Origin: Desulfobacteraceae bacterium
GTDB taxonomy: Bacteria; Desulfobacterota; DSM-4660; Desulfatiglandales; B25-G16
DNA length: 31,730 nt
Direction: 5' to 3'
NCBI GenBank assembly: GCA_030615565.1
Contig: JAUWZC010000002.1
Location: forward strand, 1 to 31,730
In this document: piece by piece, positions 15,541 through 24,500 of the stretch
Layout of the letters: the number at the start of each line of letters is the position of its first letter
Position numbering within the stretch: position 1 is the stretch's first letter
Program-made: the position numbers and the translations under genes
Notes under the pieces: model-generated
Databases searched by the model: none
What the model saw: only the letters and a program-made list of their open reading frames with translations
What the model was told of the DNA's origin: nothing

Positions 15541-17496
15541 TTGAGCAGCCAGACTGGGGTTATTCCAGCAAAATATAGGACATTAGGCCCAATACCGCTG
15601 GGCGTGGTAACTGTTTTTACCACAGTAGGAATAGTTACGTCTATCATTTTCATTTTTGGTATCCTCATTTTCGGAAGATGCATGCTGGTGTATGGTTACC
15701 TTAACCTCCTTCAGGCAATGTTTATGCCTGTCGTCTTTCTCATGCTGCCTGCTCATCCTCGGTTTAGAGATAAGCTCCCGTGGTATGATATTTTGCTCGC
15801 CTGCCTTAGTTTTGTAATCCCTTTTACCTTCTTCCTTAATGCATGGGATATAAGCATTCTAGGGTGGGAAGTTGATGCCCCAACCTGGGGATATACAATG
15901 GCTTTAGTCTATGCGCCCATGGTTCTGGAAGGGGTGCGACGGGCACAAGGGCGATTTCTATGCATTTTTCTCTTGCTGGTTTCCATCTACCCCCTGGTTT
16001 CTCATCTTGCCCCCGGAGTCCTCGAGACCCCCCGTTATTCTTTATATAAAATTGTAATTTTTCACCTGTACGGTCCTGACGGTATAAGTGGTCTAATTTG
16101 GGGTGTTGTAGGCAAAATGTTCATTGGCTTTTTATTTTTTGGCTCCGTTATGGCGATTACTGGTGCTGGTAGTGCCTTCTCAGATCTTGCTATGGCAGTC
16201 TTGGGGAGGGTAAGGGGTGGAGCAGCTAAAGCTACTGTTGGCAGCGGTGCACTCGTCGGCATTCTAAGTGGTAGCACAGTAGCCAATGTCCTGATCATGG
16301 GTCCGGTTACTATTCCGGGGATGAGGCGCACTGGCTACCCCTCCCATTACGCCGGGGGGATAGTGTCTTGTGCTGCCACCGGAGGGGTGCTTATGCCTCC
16401 TGTGATGGGAGCAGTAGCTTTTGTAATGGCTGGCATATTAAACATTCGCTACATTGATTTATGCATAGCGGCATTAGTGCCTGCTCTTCTATATTATCTG
16501 GGTTTATTTATACAGGTGGATGGTTTTGCGGCTAGGTCAGGAATAAAGGGACTGCCTAAAAGTGAAATCCCCCCTTTGGGCAGGTCAATAGTACGTTTCT
16601 TACCTTACGTGGTGGCCGTTGCCATTTTAGTTTGGTTGCTTATCGGTCTACGCCGCGAGGCACAGGCACCATATTATGCTTCTCTTTATTTAATAGTTAT
16701 TGCTATGTTTCGTAAAGAAACAAGGCTTGGATTTAAAGACTTTATCAACATAATACAAACTATGGGTAGAATAATGGTAGAAATAACCCCTATCTGCCTA
16801 GGTATAGGATTTATTTTAGGTACGCTATCGATTACTGGAACTGCTTTAATCCTTGGCTCCGCGGTAGTAGACCTGGCCGGTGGCAATGTTTACCTATTGC
16901 TAATTTTTGTTGGTGCCGTCTGCTTTGTCATCGGGATGGGATTAGATGTGATAAGCTTGTATTTGATAGCCAGCGCTGTAATGGCTTTGCCTTTGATTGA
17001 AATTGGATTGGACCCCATAGCTGTTCATCTCTTCCTGCTGTATTGTGGTAACCTTTCCTATATTACACCACCTGTGTGTATAGCCGTTTATCCTGCAGCC
17101 GCTTTATGTGGAGCTACGGTTTTGAAGACAGGATTCCAGGCAATGCGACTGGGGGCGGTTATCTTCATAATTCCTTTCCTATTTGTCTTAAATCCTGCAT
17201 TTATCCTCCATGGCACCCCGTTAGAGATTATCCGTGTAGTTGGGACAGGTATTCTGGGGGTAATATTGCTTGCTTCAGGGATTGAAGGATACCTGGCTGG
17301 AATAGGAAGGTTAGCTCCAGCAACCAGAGCTATTACCTTTGCTTGTGGTGTGATGATTTTCCTTCCTTGGTTGACTTTCGAGATTATCGGAGCGGCTCTA
17401 TTTATTGGTATTTTCCTTATTACATTAGTGCTTCACCGCAGAGGTCGCGCTAAGCAAAATGAGGTTTCTGAATATCAAGAGCCCAGAAATTTCTGA
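15541..17496 (+). CDS. TRAP transporter permease, fused 4TM/12TM (DctQM-type, TAXI class)
   Basis: An integral membrane protein combining the small and large TRAP permease subunits. It drives uptake of the acid bound by the upstream TAXI protein, using a Na+ or H+ gradient. I place the start at TTG 15541 (651 aa) because AAAGGAGG lies eight bases before it. The in-frame ATG at 15463 has no ribosome site, and its first 26 codons cross a strong hairpin. About four hydrophobic helices come first (VVTVFTTVGIVTSIIFIF onward), then the DctM-like part with the characteristic GSGALVGILSGSTVANV and GGVLMPPVMGAVAF loops, and a tail of extra helices ending at a basic C-terminus. Family and fusion are clear; the coupling ion is not. 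Confidence 0.9.
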   Translation: MSSQTGVIPAKYRTLGPIPLGVVTVFTTVGIVTSIIFIFGILIFGRCMLVYGYLNLLQAMFMPVVFLMLPAHPRFRDKLPWYDILLACLSFVIPFTFFLNAWDISILGWEVDAPTWGYTMALVYAPMVLEGVRRAQGRFLCIFLLLVSIYPLVSHLAPGVLETPRYSLYKIVIFHLYGPDGISGLIWGVVGKMFIGFLFFGSVMAITGAGSAFSDLAMAVLGRVRGGAAKATVGSGALVGILSGSTVANVLIMGPVTIPGMRRTGYPSHYAGGIVSCAATGGVLMPPVMGAVAFVMAGILNIRYIDLCIAALVPALLYYLGLFIQVDGFAARSGIKGLPKSEIPPLGRSIVRFLPYVVAVAILVWLLIGLRREAQAPYYASLYLIVIAMFRKETRLGFKDFINIIQTMGRIMVEITPICLGIGFILGTLSITGTALILGSAVVDLAGGNVYLLLIFVGAVCFVIGMGLDVISLYLIASAVMALPLIEIGLDPIAVHLFLLYCGNLSYITPPVCIAVYPAAALCGATVLKTGFQAMRLGAVIFIIPFLFVLNPAFILHGTPLEIIRVVGTGILGVILLASGIEGYLAGIGRLAPATRAITFACGVMIFLPWLTFEIIGAALFIGIFLITLVLHRRGRAKQNEVSEYQEPRNF

Positions 17497-17924
17497 TAGT
17501 ATGTCACCTATTCAGTGTTGGGATAGTTGTTTAATCCGCCTGAAAAGCCGCAGAAATTAGGAAACTTCAACGCATAGCCCAGTTAAGCTAAGAAGGGAGA
17601 ATTACTTGTTTGAGCTTGCCCATGTTGGTATCTATTATGGGAAGCTTTTGATGATATAGGGCATCCTCATTTATAGATGACTAAGAATTTCTTGTTTTGG
17701 GGAATGAATCAATTAAGAGTATTCATAGCTTGAGACTAGCTTAAGATTATCAAGTGGAATGAAAAGAAACCCTGTAAGTAAAAGTGCTTGCCCATAATTT
17801 TATGGAGGAACTATGTTGCTATGAATGGGAAAGAGGAATAAAAATTCTGATAAAATTGAATGAGGGTTTTGAATATTTAGCTCATTTCAGCAATTTTTTA
17901 GTTATTGAAAAGGGGGATTAGAAG
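17497..17924 (+). other. 428-base intergenic region/leader before the BamB-like operon
   Basis: No convincing ORF on either strand. The part from about 17539 to 17600 has RNA-like features. GAAATT (17553-17558) and AACTTC (17563-17568) can form a stem with one A-C mismatch around an AGGA loop. It is followed by ACGCATAGCC (17570-17579), one base different from the ACGCAAAGCC core of c-di-GMP-I (GEMM) riboswitches, and by TAGC/GCTA. Other conserved GEMM elements are not evident, and the distance to the next ATG is over 320 bases, so a riboswitch call is not supported. A Shine-Dalgarno AAAAGGGGG lies about ten bases before the ATG at 17925. The promoter of the downstream operon probably lies in this stretch, but no clear -35/-10 pair stands out. 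Confidence 0.3.
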
Positions 17925-19868
17925 ATGATATATGGCTGGACGGGAAGTAATTTAGAAATTGATTTATCCACGGGAAACATTGAGAAAGAAGAAGCTGATA
18001 CCAAATTAAATGAAGCTTACATTGGAGGTAGGGGTGTAGGCACTAAAATATTATGGGACCGGGTACCCCCTGAGGTTAATCCATTTTCTCCTGATAATCT
18101 TTTAATATTTGTGGCCGGTGTTCTTAATGGAACCATTGCACCCGGCGCAAACCGAACAGGTTTAATTACCAGATCCCCTCAAACTAATCTTCTTACTTAT
18201 TCTAATATGGGAGGGTTTTGGGCACCAGAATTAAAGCATGCAGGTTATGACAATTTAATCATTTCCGGAAAATCCCAAGGACCTGTCTATATTTGGATAA
18301 ACAACGACAAAGTAGAGATACGTGATGCGTGTCATATATGGGGAAAAGACACAGCCGAGACTAGGAGCATCATTCGAGAGGAGTTAAAGAATAATAAAAT
18401 TCAAATTCTTTGTATCGGTCAGGCTGGTGAAAATAAAGTGTGTTCAGCCAGTATAGAGCATGGGGCCGGAGCGAGCTTGAGTCGCGCAGGCGTGGGTGCT
18501 CTTATGGGTGATAAAAACGTAAAAGCTATCGCTGTTTATGGCACAAAAGATGTGAACATTGCACAACCATTGGAGTTTTATGAATTGTGCCAAAAGCTCA
18601 ACAAAAAGGCGGAGAGACTGAGAGAGTTTGTTGACAATTGGTCTTATGAGAGGGATGGTCTTTTGGGAAAAGCAGTCTACGGCAATTTGAATGAGTTTCG
18701 ACCCATGGAAAATATTGGGGGCTGGCATGACGCTTTTTTAAGAGACTACAGGCGTCGGCAAATATCTTGTAGTAATTGTTCACTTAGATGCAAGCATACG
18801 ATTCGCACGCCTGATGATGAATACTCTTTCATAAAATGTGTATCATGGTATTGTTTCATAGCGTGCTGTAAGATACAGGATCTTTCATTTGCCATAAAAT
18901 GTTATACACTATGTGAGAAATATGGATTTGACACGCTTTCATGTGCCCACCTTATCGCTTTCGCGATAGACCTTTATGAAAAAGGAATTTTGACAAAAAA
19001 AGATACTGAAGGAATACATCTCGAATATGGGAATGCAGATTTGGCATTATTGCTAATAGAAAAAATCGCAAAAAGAGAGGGAATAGGAGAAATACTGGCC
19101 GACGGTGTTTACGAGGCAGCCCGTAAAATCGGTAAAGGTGCCGAAGCCTACGCTTATCATGTCAAGAAACTCGAAATCCCGATTTATCCTCTCCATCATC
19201 CTTATATGAATTTAACACAATCTACTAGTGATAGAGTAGATATGCTTAAATCAATTTCTGCAATACCACAACATTATGTACAAAAATCCGAAGAGATAAA
19301 AAAAGAATATATAGAATCAGAATATTGGCCATATCCGGAGGAATTTAAGGAGTATATCTGGGATAATTTTGATCCGACAGGAGCTGATTATGACCGGATT
19401 ACCAAGATGGTGTCATTTGATGTCGATTCGAATGCTCTAAGTGATTTGACTGGGGTATGTATTTTTTGGACCGGCTTCTGGCCTTTTAATCCCTACTTAA
19501 TTGCTGATCATGTCAGGTTAATCTCGTACGCAACGGGCATGTCCCTTGATGAAGAAGAGGGGATGAAGATCGCAAAAAAGGCATCGATACTTGTAAGGGC
19601 ATATAATGTAATATTGGGAATAAGAAAGAAAGATGATGCACCGCCCGAAAGATTTTTTCAGGAACCTTCAACTCCCCCGCTATTTCCGGCAGTGGATCGA
19701 AAAATTTTCAATAAAACCATTGACGCTTACTATAAACTGAGAGGTTACGAAAAGAATGGTATTCCTACTAAGAAAGCATTAGATGAACTGGATTTAGGAT
19801 ACGTGAAAGAAGCATTAGTCCAAAGGGGGATTTTGGGAAATGAAAAAGATAAAAAAAATAGAGATTGA
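17925..19868 (+). CDS. Aldehyde ferredoxin oxidoreductase family tungsten enzyme, BamB-like
   Basis: A 647 aa protein of the AOR superfamily with a bis-pyranopterin W (or Mo) site and one [4Fe-4S] cluster. The N-terminal domain (YIGGRGVGTKILWD, 32-45; GANRTGLITRSPQ, 74-86; TYSNMGGFWAPELKHAGYD, 91-109) holds the pterin contacts. Cluster ligands are C282, C285, C289 (CSNCSLRC) and C512 (DLTGVCIF), matching the spacing in Pyrococcus AOR. The segment after the cluster (EYSFIKCVSWYC, 299-310) is Cys-rich and departs from the EYET-type segment of true AORs. This resembles my recollection of BamB, the active-site subunit of class II benzoyl-CoA reductase, whose W has a Cys ligand. The neighbours (ferredoxin, HdrD-like, HdrA/MvhD-like) match bamCDE(F) in order and size. 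It is probably cytoplasmic. Either an aryl-CoA reductase or another acyl/aldehyde oxidoreductase is possible. Confidence 0.85.
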   Translation: MIYGWTGSNLEIDLSTGNIEKEEADTKLNEAYIGGRGVGTKILWDRVPPEVNPFSPDNLLIFVAGVLNGTIAPGANRTGLITRSPQTNLLTYSNMGGFWAPELKHAGYDNLIISGKSQGPVYIWINNDKVEIRDACHIWGKDTAETRSIIREELKNNKIQILCIGQAGENKVCSASIEHGAGASLSRAGVGALMGDKNVKAIAVYGTKDVNIAQPLEFYELCQKLNKKAERLREFVDNWSYERDGLLGKAVYGNLNEFRPMENIGGWHDAFLRDYRRRQISCSNCSLRCKHTIRTPDDEYSFIKCVSWYCFIACCKIQDLSFAIKCYTLCEKYGFDTLSCAHLIAFAIDLYEKGILTKKDTEGIHLEYGNADLALLLIEKIAKREGIGEILADGVYEAARKIGKGAEAYAYHVKKLEIPIYPLHHPYMNLTQSTSDRVDMLKSISAIPQHYVQKSEEIKKEYIESEYWPYPEEFKEYIWDNFDPTGADYDRITKMVSFDVDSNALSDLTGVCIFWTGFWPFNPYLIADHVRLISYATGMSLDEEEGMKIAKKASILVRAYNVILGIRKKDDAPPERFFQEPSTPPLFPAVDRKIFNKTIDAYYKLRGYEKNGIPTKKALDELDLGYVKEALVQRGILGNEKDKKNRD

Positions 19869-20370
19869 TACGAGCAAATGTACCGGTTGCCGAACGTGTG
19901 AGCTGGTTTGTTCTGCATTTCACTATGAACCAAAATACAGCCTTGTGAACCCTACAAGGTCTCGAATACGTGTCTTCTTTGATGAAGAAAATGATTTATA
20001 TGTTCCTGTCATTGCAGGCCCCTATGTCGAAGCCGAATGTGATGGCCGAAAAGCATATACGATTAAGGGAGAAAAATATGATGAGTGTTGCTTTTGTCCG
20101 GTTTCGTGTCCTTCCAGGGATCTTTTTAAGGAGCCTGATTCTGGTCTTCCCCTAAAATGTGATATGTGCGGAGAACCACCACCACCAGAAGGACCTTTAT
20201 GTGTTGCATGGTGTTTGGATGATGCCCTAACATATGTTGAAAGAGAAGAAGAGGAGGAGGAAGAGGAGGAGGAAAAAGCAGATGAAAAAGAGAGTGCAAT
20301 AGAATATTTAATAAAAAAATATGGATTGGAAGAGATCAGGGATATCCTTGATCGAAAATCCAAGTTATAA
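19840..20370 (+). CDS. BamC-like 4Fe-4S electron-transfer protein
   Basis: A 176 aa polyferredoxin that would pass electrons between the BamB-like enzyme and the Hdr-like proteins. There are three cysteine sets: C14, C17, C20 and C24 (CTGCRTCELVC); C83, C84, C86 and C90 (CCFCPVSC), with C67 nearby; and C107, C110, C121 and C125 (CDMC then CVAWC). A run of ten glutamates at residues 136-145 (20245-20274) separates the cluster part from a charged helical tail. The gene overlaps the end of the BamB-like gene by 29 bases, a strong sign of a fixed-stoichiometry complex. Size and order agree with bamC; other AOR-partner ferredoxins share the fold, so the name is by context. Confidence 0.85.
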   Translation: MKKIKKIEIDTSKCTGCRTCELVCSAFHYEPKYSLVNPTRSRIRVFFDEENDLYVPVIAGPYVEAECDGRKAYTIKGEKYDECCFCPVSCPSRDLFKEPDSGLPLKCDMCGEPPPPEGPLCVAWCLDDALTYVEREEEEEEEEEEKADEKESAIEYLIKKYGLEEIRDILDRKSKL

Positions 20371-20401
20371 GAAATCAAGGCAGAAAAAAAGGAACTTAAA
20401 G

Positions 20402-21547
20402 ATGGAAGAGAGCGTTGCTCCCTTAAAAGAGGCGATAGATGTTATTATTGAGGCAGGTGGGGAATCCTTTAAGCTATGCTATCAATGTGGTCTGTGTGAT
20501 ACTGTTTGTCCATGGAATTTGGTAAAACCCTTTATGGTCCGTAAGTTGGTCTGTGAGGCCCAATTTGGCCTGTCCGAGGTAGAAGGTGAAAATATATGGC
20601 AATGCACTGCTTGTGGAAACTGCATCGCCCGTTGCCCTCGCGGGGTGCAAATAATTGATATTTTAGTATCGCTGCGTAGAATTGCCTCAGAATATAACAT
20701 TTTACCCCAAACTATCCGTGTAGCAAGAGGAAGTCTCAGCGGCGAAGGTAACCCTTGGGGCGGAAAACGAGAAGAAAGAGGAGATTGGTCAAAAAGGTTG
20801 TCCATAAAGACATTTACAGGGGATACAGAATTTCTATATTTTCCTTGTTGTACGCAGATTTATGACCAAAGAACAAGAAAGTCGGCTATTGCGACCATCA
20901 ATATCCTAAAGAAGGCGGGAGTAGATTTTGGTATCCTTGGCTCAGATGTTGTCTGCTGTGGGGAAAGCATCCGTAAGGCAGGTGAGGAAGAACTATATAT
21001 ACGTTTGGCTAAGGAAAACATTAAGACATTTATTGAAAAAGGTGTCAAAAAGATCATTGTTTCGTCACCTCATTGCTATCAAGCCTTTAAGCAAGAATAT
21101 CCTGAATTTTATGTAAACTTCGATCTAATTCATATCTCTGAATTTTTGGTTGAACTTATTAATGCAGGAAAGTTTGAGTTTACAAAAAAGTACAGAAAAA
21201 AGGTCACTTACCACGATCCATGCTATCTAGGACGACATAACGCAATATATGATCAACCCCGTGAGATTCTGGAAAAAATACCTGGTTTAGAGTTAGTTGA
21301 GATGACCAATTCGCGAGAGAACAGCTTATGTTGCGGGGGAGGAGGGGCAAGGATCTGGATGGAGACACCAAAAGGTGAAAGACTGTCCGACCTTAGATTA
21401 GAACAGGCCATGGAAACGGGGGCTACGGTGCTGGCTACTTTCTGTCCTTATTGTATCCTCAATTTTGAGGATAAAGCGCTAAACTTAAAAGGAGAAAGAG
21501 GTATTGAAATTAAGGAGGTTAGCGAGATTATTCAGGATGTGATTTAG
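20402..21547 (+). CDS. BamD/HdrD-like heterodisulfide reductase subunit (4Fe-4S and two CCG domains)
   Basis: A 381 aa Fe-S protein. The start chosen is ATG 20402 with AAGGA upstream. An in-frame ATG at 20321 would overlap the previous gene by 50 bases and add 27 basic residues unlike the family. The N-terminal ferredoxin domain has CYQCGLCDTVCP (C26, C29, C32, C36) and CTACGNCIARCP (C68, C71, C74, C78). Two cysteine-rich CCG domains follow, the first with FPCC (147-150) and VVCCGES (184-190), the second with DPCYLGRHN and LCCGGGG. In HdrB/HdrD such domains hold noncubane 4Fe-4S clusters that do two-electron chemistry on disulfides; in BamD the role is thought to be electron transfer to or from BamBC. 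It follows the ferredoxin gene by 31 bases and precedes the HdrA-like gene by 35. Confidence 0.87.
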   Translation: MEESVAPLKEAIDVIIEAGGESFKLCYQCGLCDTVCPWNLVKPFMVRKLVCEAQFGLSEVEGENIWQCTACGNCIARCPRGVQIIDILVSLRRIASEYNILPQTIRVARGSLSGEGNPWGGKREERGDWSKRLSIKTFTGDTEFLYFPCCTQIYDQRTRKSAIATINILKKAGVDFGILGSDVVCCGESIRKAGEEELYIRLAKENIKTFIEKGVKKIIVSSPHCYQAFKQEYPEFYVNFDLIHISEFLVELINAGKFEFTKKYRKKVTYHDPCYLGRHNAIYDQPREILEKIPGLELVEMTNSRENSLCCGGGGARIWMETPKGERLSDLRLEQAMETGATVLATFCPYCILNFEDKALNLKGERGIEIKEVSEIIQDVI

Positions 21548-21582
21548 AAAACATAGCAGGTTCTCGGAGGGCAAAAGAAAAG

Positions 21583-24500
21583 ATGAAAAAAAAAGAAGTA
21601 AAAAGCGAGTTCTATATCCGCAAAGAGAAAGACATTGGAGACGTTATGGTTGTTGGTGCGGGGATTGCTGGTATTCAGGCTTCGCTTGATCTCGCGAACA
21701 GTGGTTTCAAGGTTTATTTAGTTGATAAAGCACCTGCCATTGGCGGTCATATGGCGCAATTTGACAAGGTCTTTCCCACTTTGGACTGCTCTATGTGTAT
21801 CGAATCCCCTAAATTTATCGAGTGTGATCGGCATCCAAATATAGAGATCCTCACCTACACGGAATTTGCCAGATTAAAAGGAGATGCAGGTAACTTCCAA
21901 GTAACTCTAATTAAAAAGCCAAGGTATATTCAATTAGATAAATGCAGAGGCTGTTGTGCTTGCGCCCAATACTGTCCTGTTAATATTCCGGATATATATA
22001 ATCAAAATTTGTCTTATACCAAAGCCGTCCATATATACTTTGCCCAAGCAGTGCCATTAATTTCATATATAGACCCTGATGAATGCCTTTTCCTTCGCAA
22101 TAAGAAGTGTAACATTTGCTTAGGAGTTTGTGAAGACAAAGCCATAGATTTTCATCAAAAAGAGGAGGAGATGGAAGTCGAGGTAGGCGCGATCATTTTG
22201 GCACCAGGTTATGAGGTATTTGACCCAGGGCCGAGGGCTGACTACGGTTACGGAAAAATAAAGAATGTAATAACAAGCCTCGAATTTGAACGAATCTTAA
22301 ATGCCGATGGACCTTATCGGGGTGAAGTTGTACGCCTATCTGATGAAAAACCACCGAGAAAGATGGCTTGGATTCAGTGTGTCGGTTCCAGGCAGGTTCT
22401 TCCGGGTGGTCATAGTTACTGTTCGGCTGTATGCTGCATGTACGCTATCAAACAGGTGATTCTGGCAAAGGAGCGGGTTAGCCAGCTTGAAGCCACTATA
22501 TTTCATAACGACATTCGGAGCTATGGCAAAGACTTTGAGCAATTCTACCAAAGAGCAAAAAGCCTTCCCGAAGTTCAATTTATAAGGAGTTATGTATCAA
22601 TAGGGCGTGAGATCCCAGAAAACAGAAATATCACCATAAGATATTCTCGCAACGGGTCAGTTAAAGAAGATGAATTTGATATGGTTGTTCTGTCGGTTGG
22701 AATGACTCCTTCCAAGGACATAGAAAAGATGGCCGAAGAAATTGGAATAAGAATAAATCCACATGGATTTTGTGAAACCAATAATGCCAATCTCATGGAG
22801 ACGAATCGGCCAGGGGTTTTTGTAAGCGGAGCTTTTGGAGGCCCTAAGGATATCCCCGAATCTGTTATGACAGGGAGCGGTGCTGCAGGACTCTGTGGCC
22901 AAATTCTCTTTTCCCGACGAGGGAGATTGGCCAGAGAACGAGTATACCCACCTGAAAGGGATGTTTCAGCAGAAAAACCCAAAGTCGGGGTTTTTATATG
23001 CCACTGAGGTGTAAACATCGGGAGCGTAGTTGACGTTCCTTCATTAGTTCAATTTGCATCTACCCTAAAAAATGTCATTCACGTTGAAGAGAACCTGTTT
23101 TCATGCTCAACTGATTCTGCCCGGCAAATATCGGAAAAAATCAGGGGAAAAGGTCTCAATCGTGTAGTTGTTGCTGCCTGTACTCCTAGAACCCATGAGC
23201 CATTATTTCAAGACACACTACGTGAGGCAGGCATAAACAAATATGGCTTTGTTATGGCTAATATAAGGGAACATTGCTCATGGGTCCATTCTAGAGAAAA
23301 GGAAAAGGCTACTCTAAAGGCAATGGATAAAGTTCGGATGGCTGTGTCTAGAGCTAAAAACCTTCATCCTTTAAAAGAAATTGAGCTGGGAGTCAACAAA
23401 AAAGGGCTTGTGATCGGGGGAGGGCTGGCAGGGATGACCGCTGCTCTGAATTTGGCGAACCAGGGTTTTGAAAGTTACTTAGTAGAAAAGAGCATGAATT
23501 TGGGGGGAATGGCCAAGAGAATAGACCGTACATTGGAAGGAATGGATGTGCAATCCTATCTGAGGGGTCTTATACGAAAGGTTTACCAGAACCCTTTGAT
23601 TCATGTAATCACTGGCTCTCATACTATTGAGGCTTCCGGCTACATAGGGAATTTTACAACCAGGGTTATGTCCAATGGAAGGGCGAAGGATATACATCAT
23701 GGGATAACCATTATTGCTACTGGTGCCGAAGAATATAAACCAGCTGAATATTTATATGGAAAGCACGATAGTATATTAACCCTACTGGATTTAGAGGAAA
23801 AAATTGCACAAGGCGATAAAGGGTTAATCAATGCAAGAAGCCTGGTGATAATACTCTGTGTAGGTTCACGCCAAGAAGACAGGCCGCACTGCAGCAGAGT
23901 ATGCTGTAGCCAGGCGATAAAGTGTACCCTGATGTTGAAAGAGCAAAATCCAGGCATTGATATCTATATTATGTATCGAGATATAAGAATGTACGGCTTT
24001 AAAGAGGATTATTACCGAGAAGCAGCTGATAAGGGCGTCAATTTTATCAGATATGATCAAGATGATAGACCTACTGTAGAGCTGGCTGAAAATAATAACC
24101 AGAGTGCATTAAAGATTGCCGTTACCGATTCTGTTTTAGACAAAAGACTCATTATCGATACGGATATAGTAGCTTTAGCTGCAGCTATTGTTCCTTCAAC
24201 TGAAAATGAAGAAATATCCAGGCTATTTAAAGCCCCTTTAAGTGCAGATGGATTTTTCTTGGAGGCACACATGAAATTGCGACCTGCTGATGTAGCTACA
24301 GAAGGAGTTTTTCTCGCTGGCATGTCGCATTTTCCCAAAACTATCAACGAAGCTATAAGCCAAGCTAATGCCGCAGTTGGCCGTGCTACAACTATTCTCT
24401 CGAAGGATACAATCATATCTTCTGGTGCTGTAAGTGAGGTAAATGAGGGTGACTGTATCGGATGTGGGGCTTGTCAGAAAGTCTGTCAATACGGGGCTAT

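Noticed and set aside
17539..17600. Calling a c-di-GMP-I or molybdenum/tungsten cofactor riboswitch
   Set aside because: Only one short core matches; other required helices and conserved bases are not evident, so it is reported only as a weak structure.
20022..20378. A 118-codon minus-strand frame rich in serine
   Set aside because: The serine run is only the complement of the Glu run in the BamC-like gene; the frame is a shadow of it.
21583..23007. Treating the HdrA-like frame up to TGA 23005 as a complete gene and the frame from 23254 as another gene
   Set aside because: Both share one frame, the sequence between them is conserved HdrA coding sequence, and the UGA sits at a known Cys position with a SECIS-like hairpin after it.
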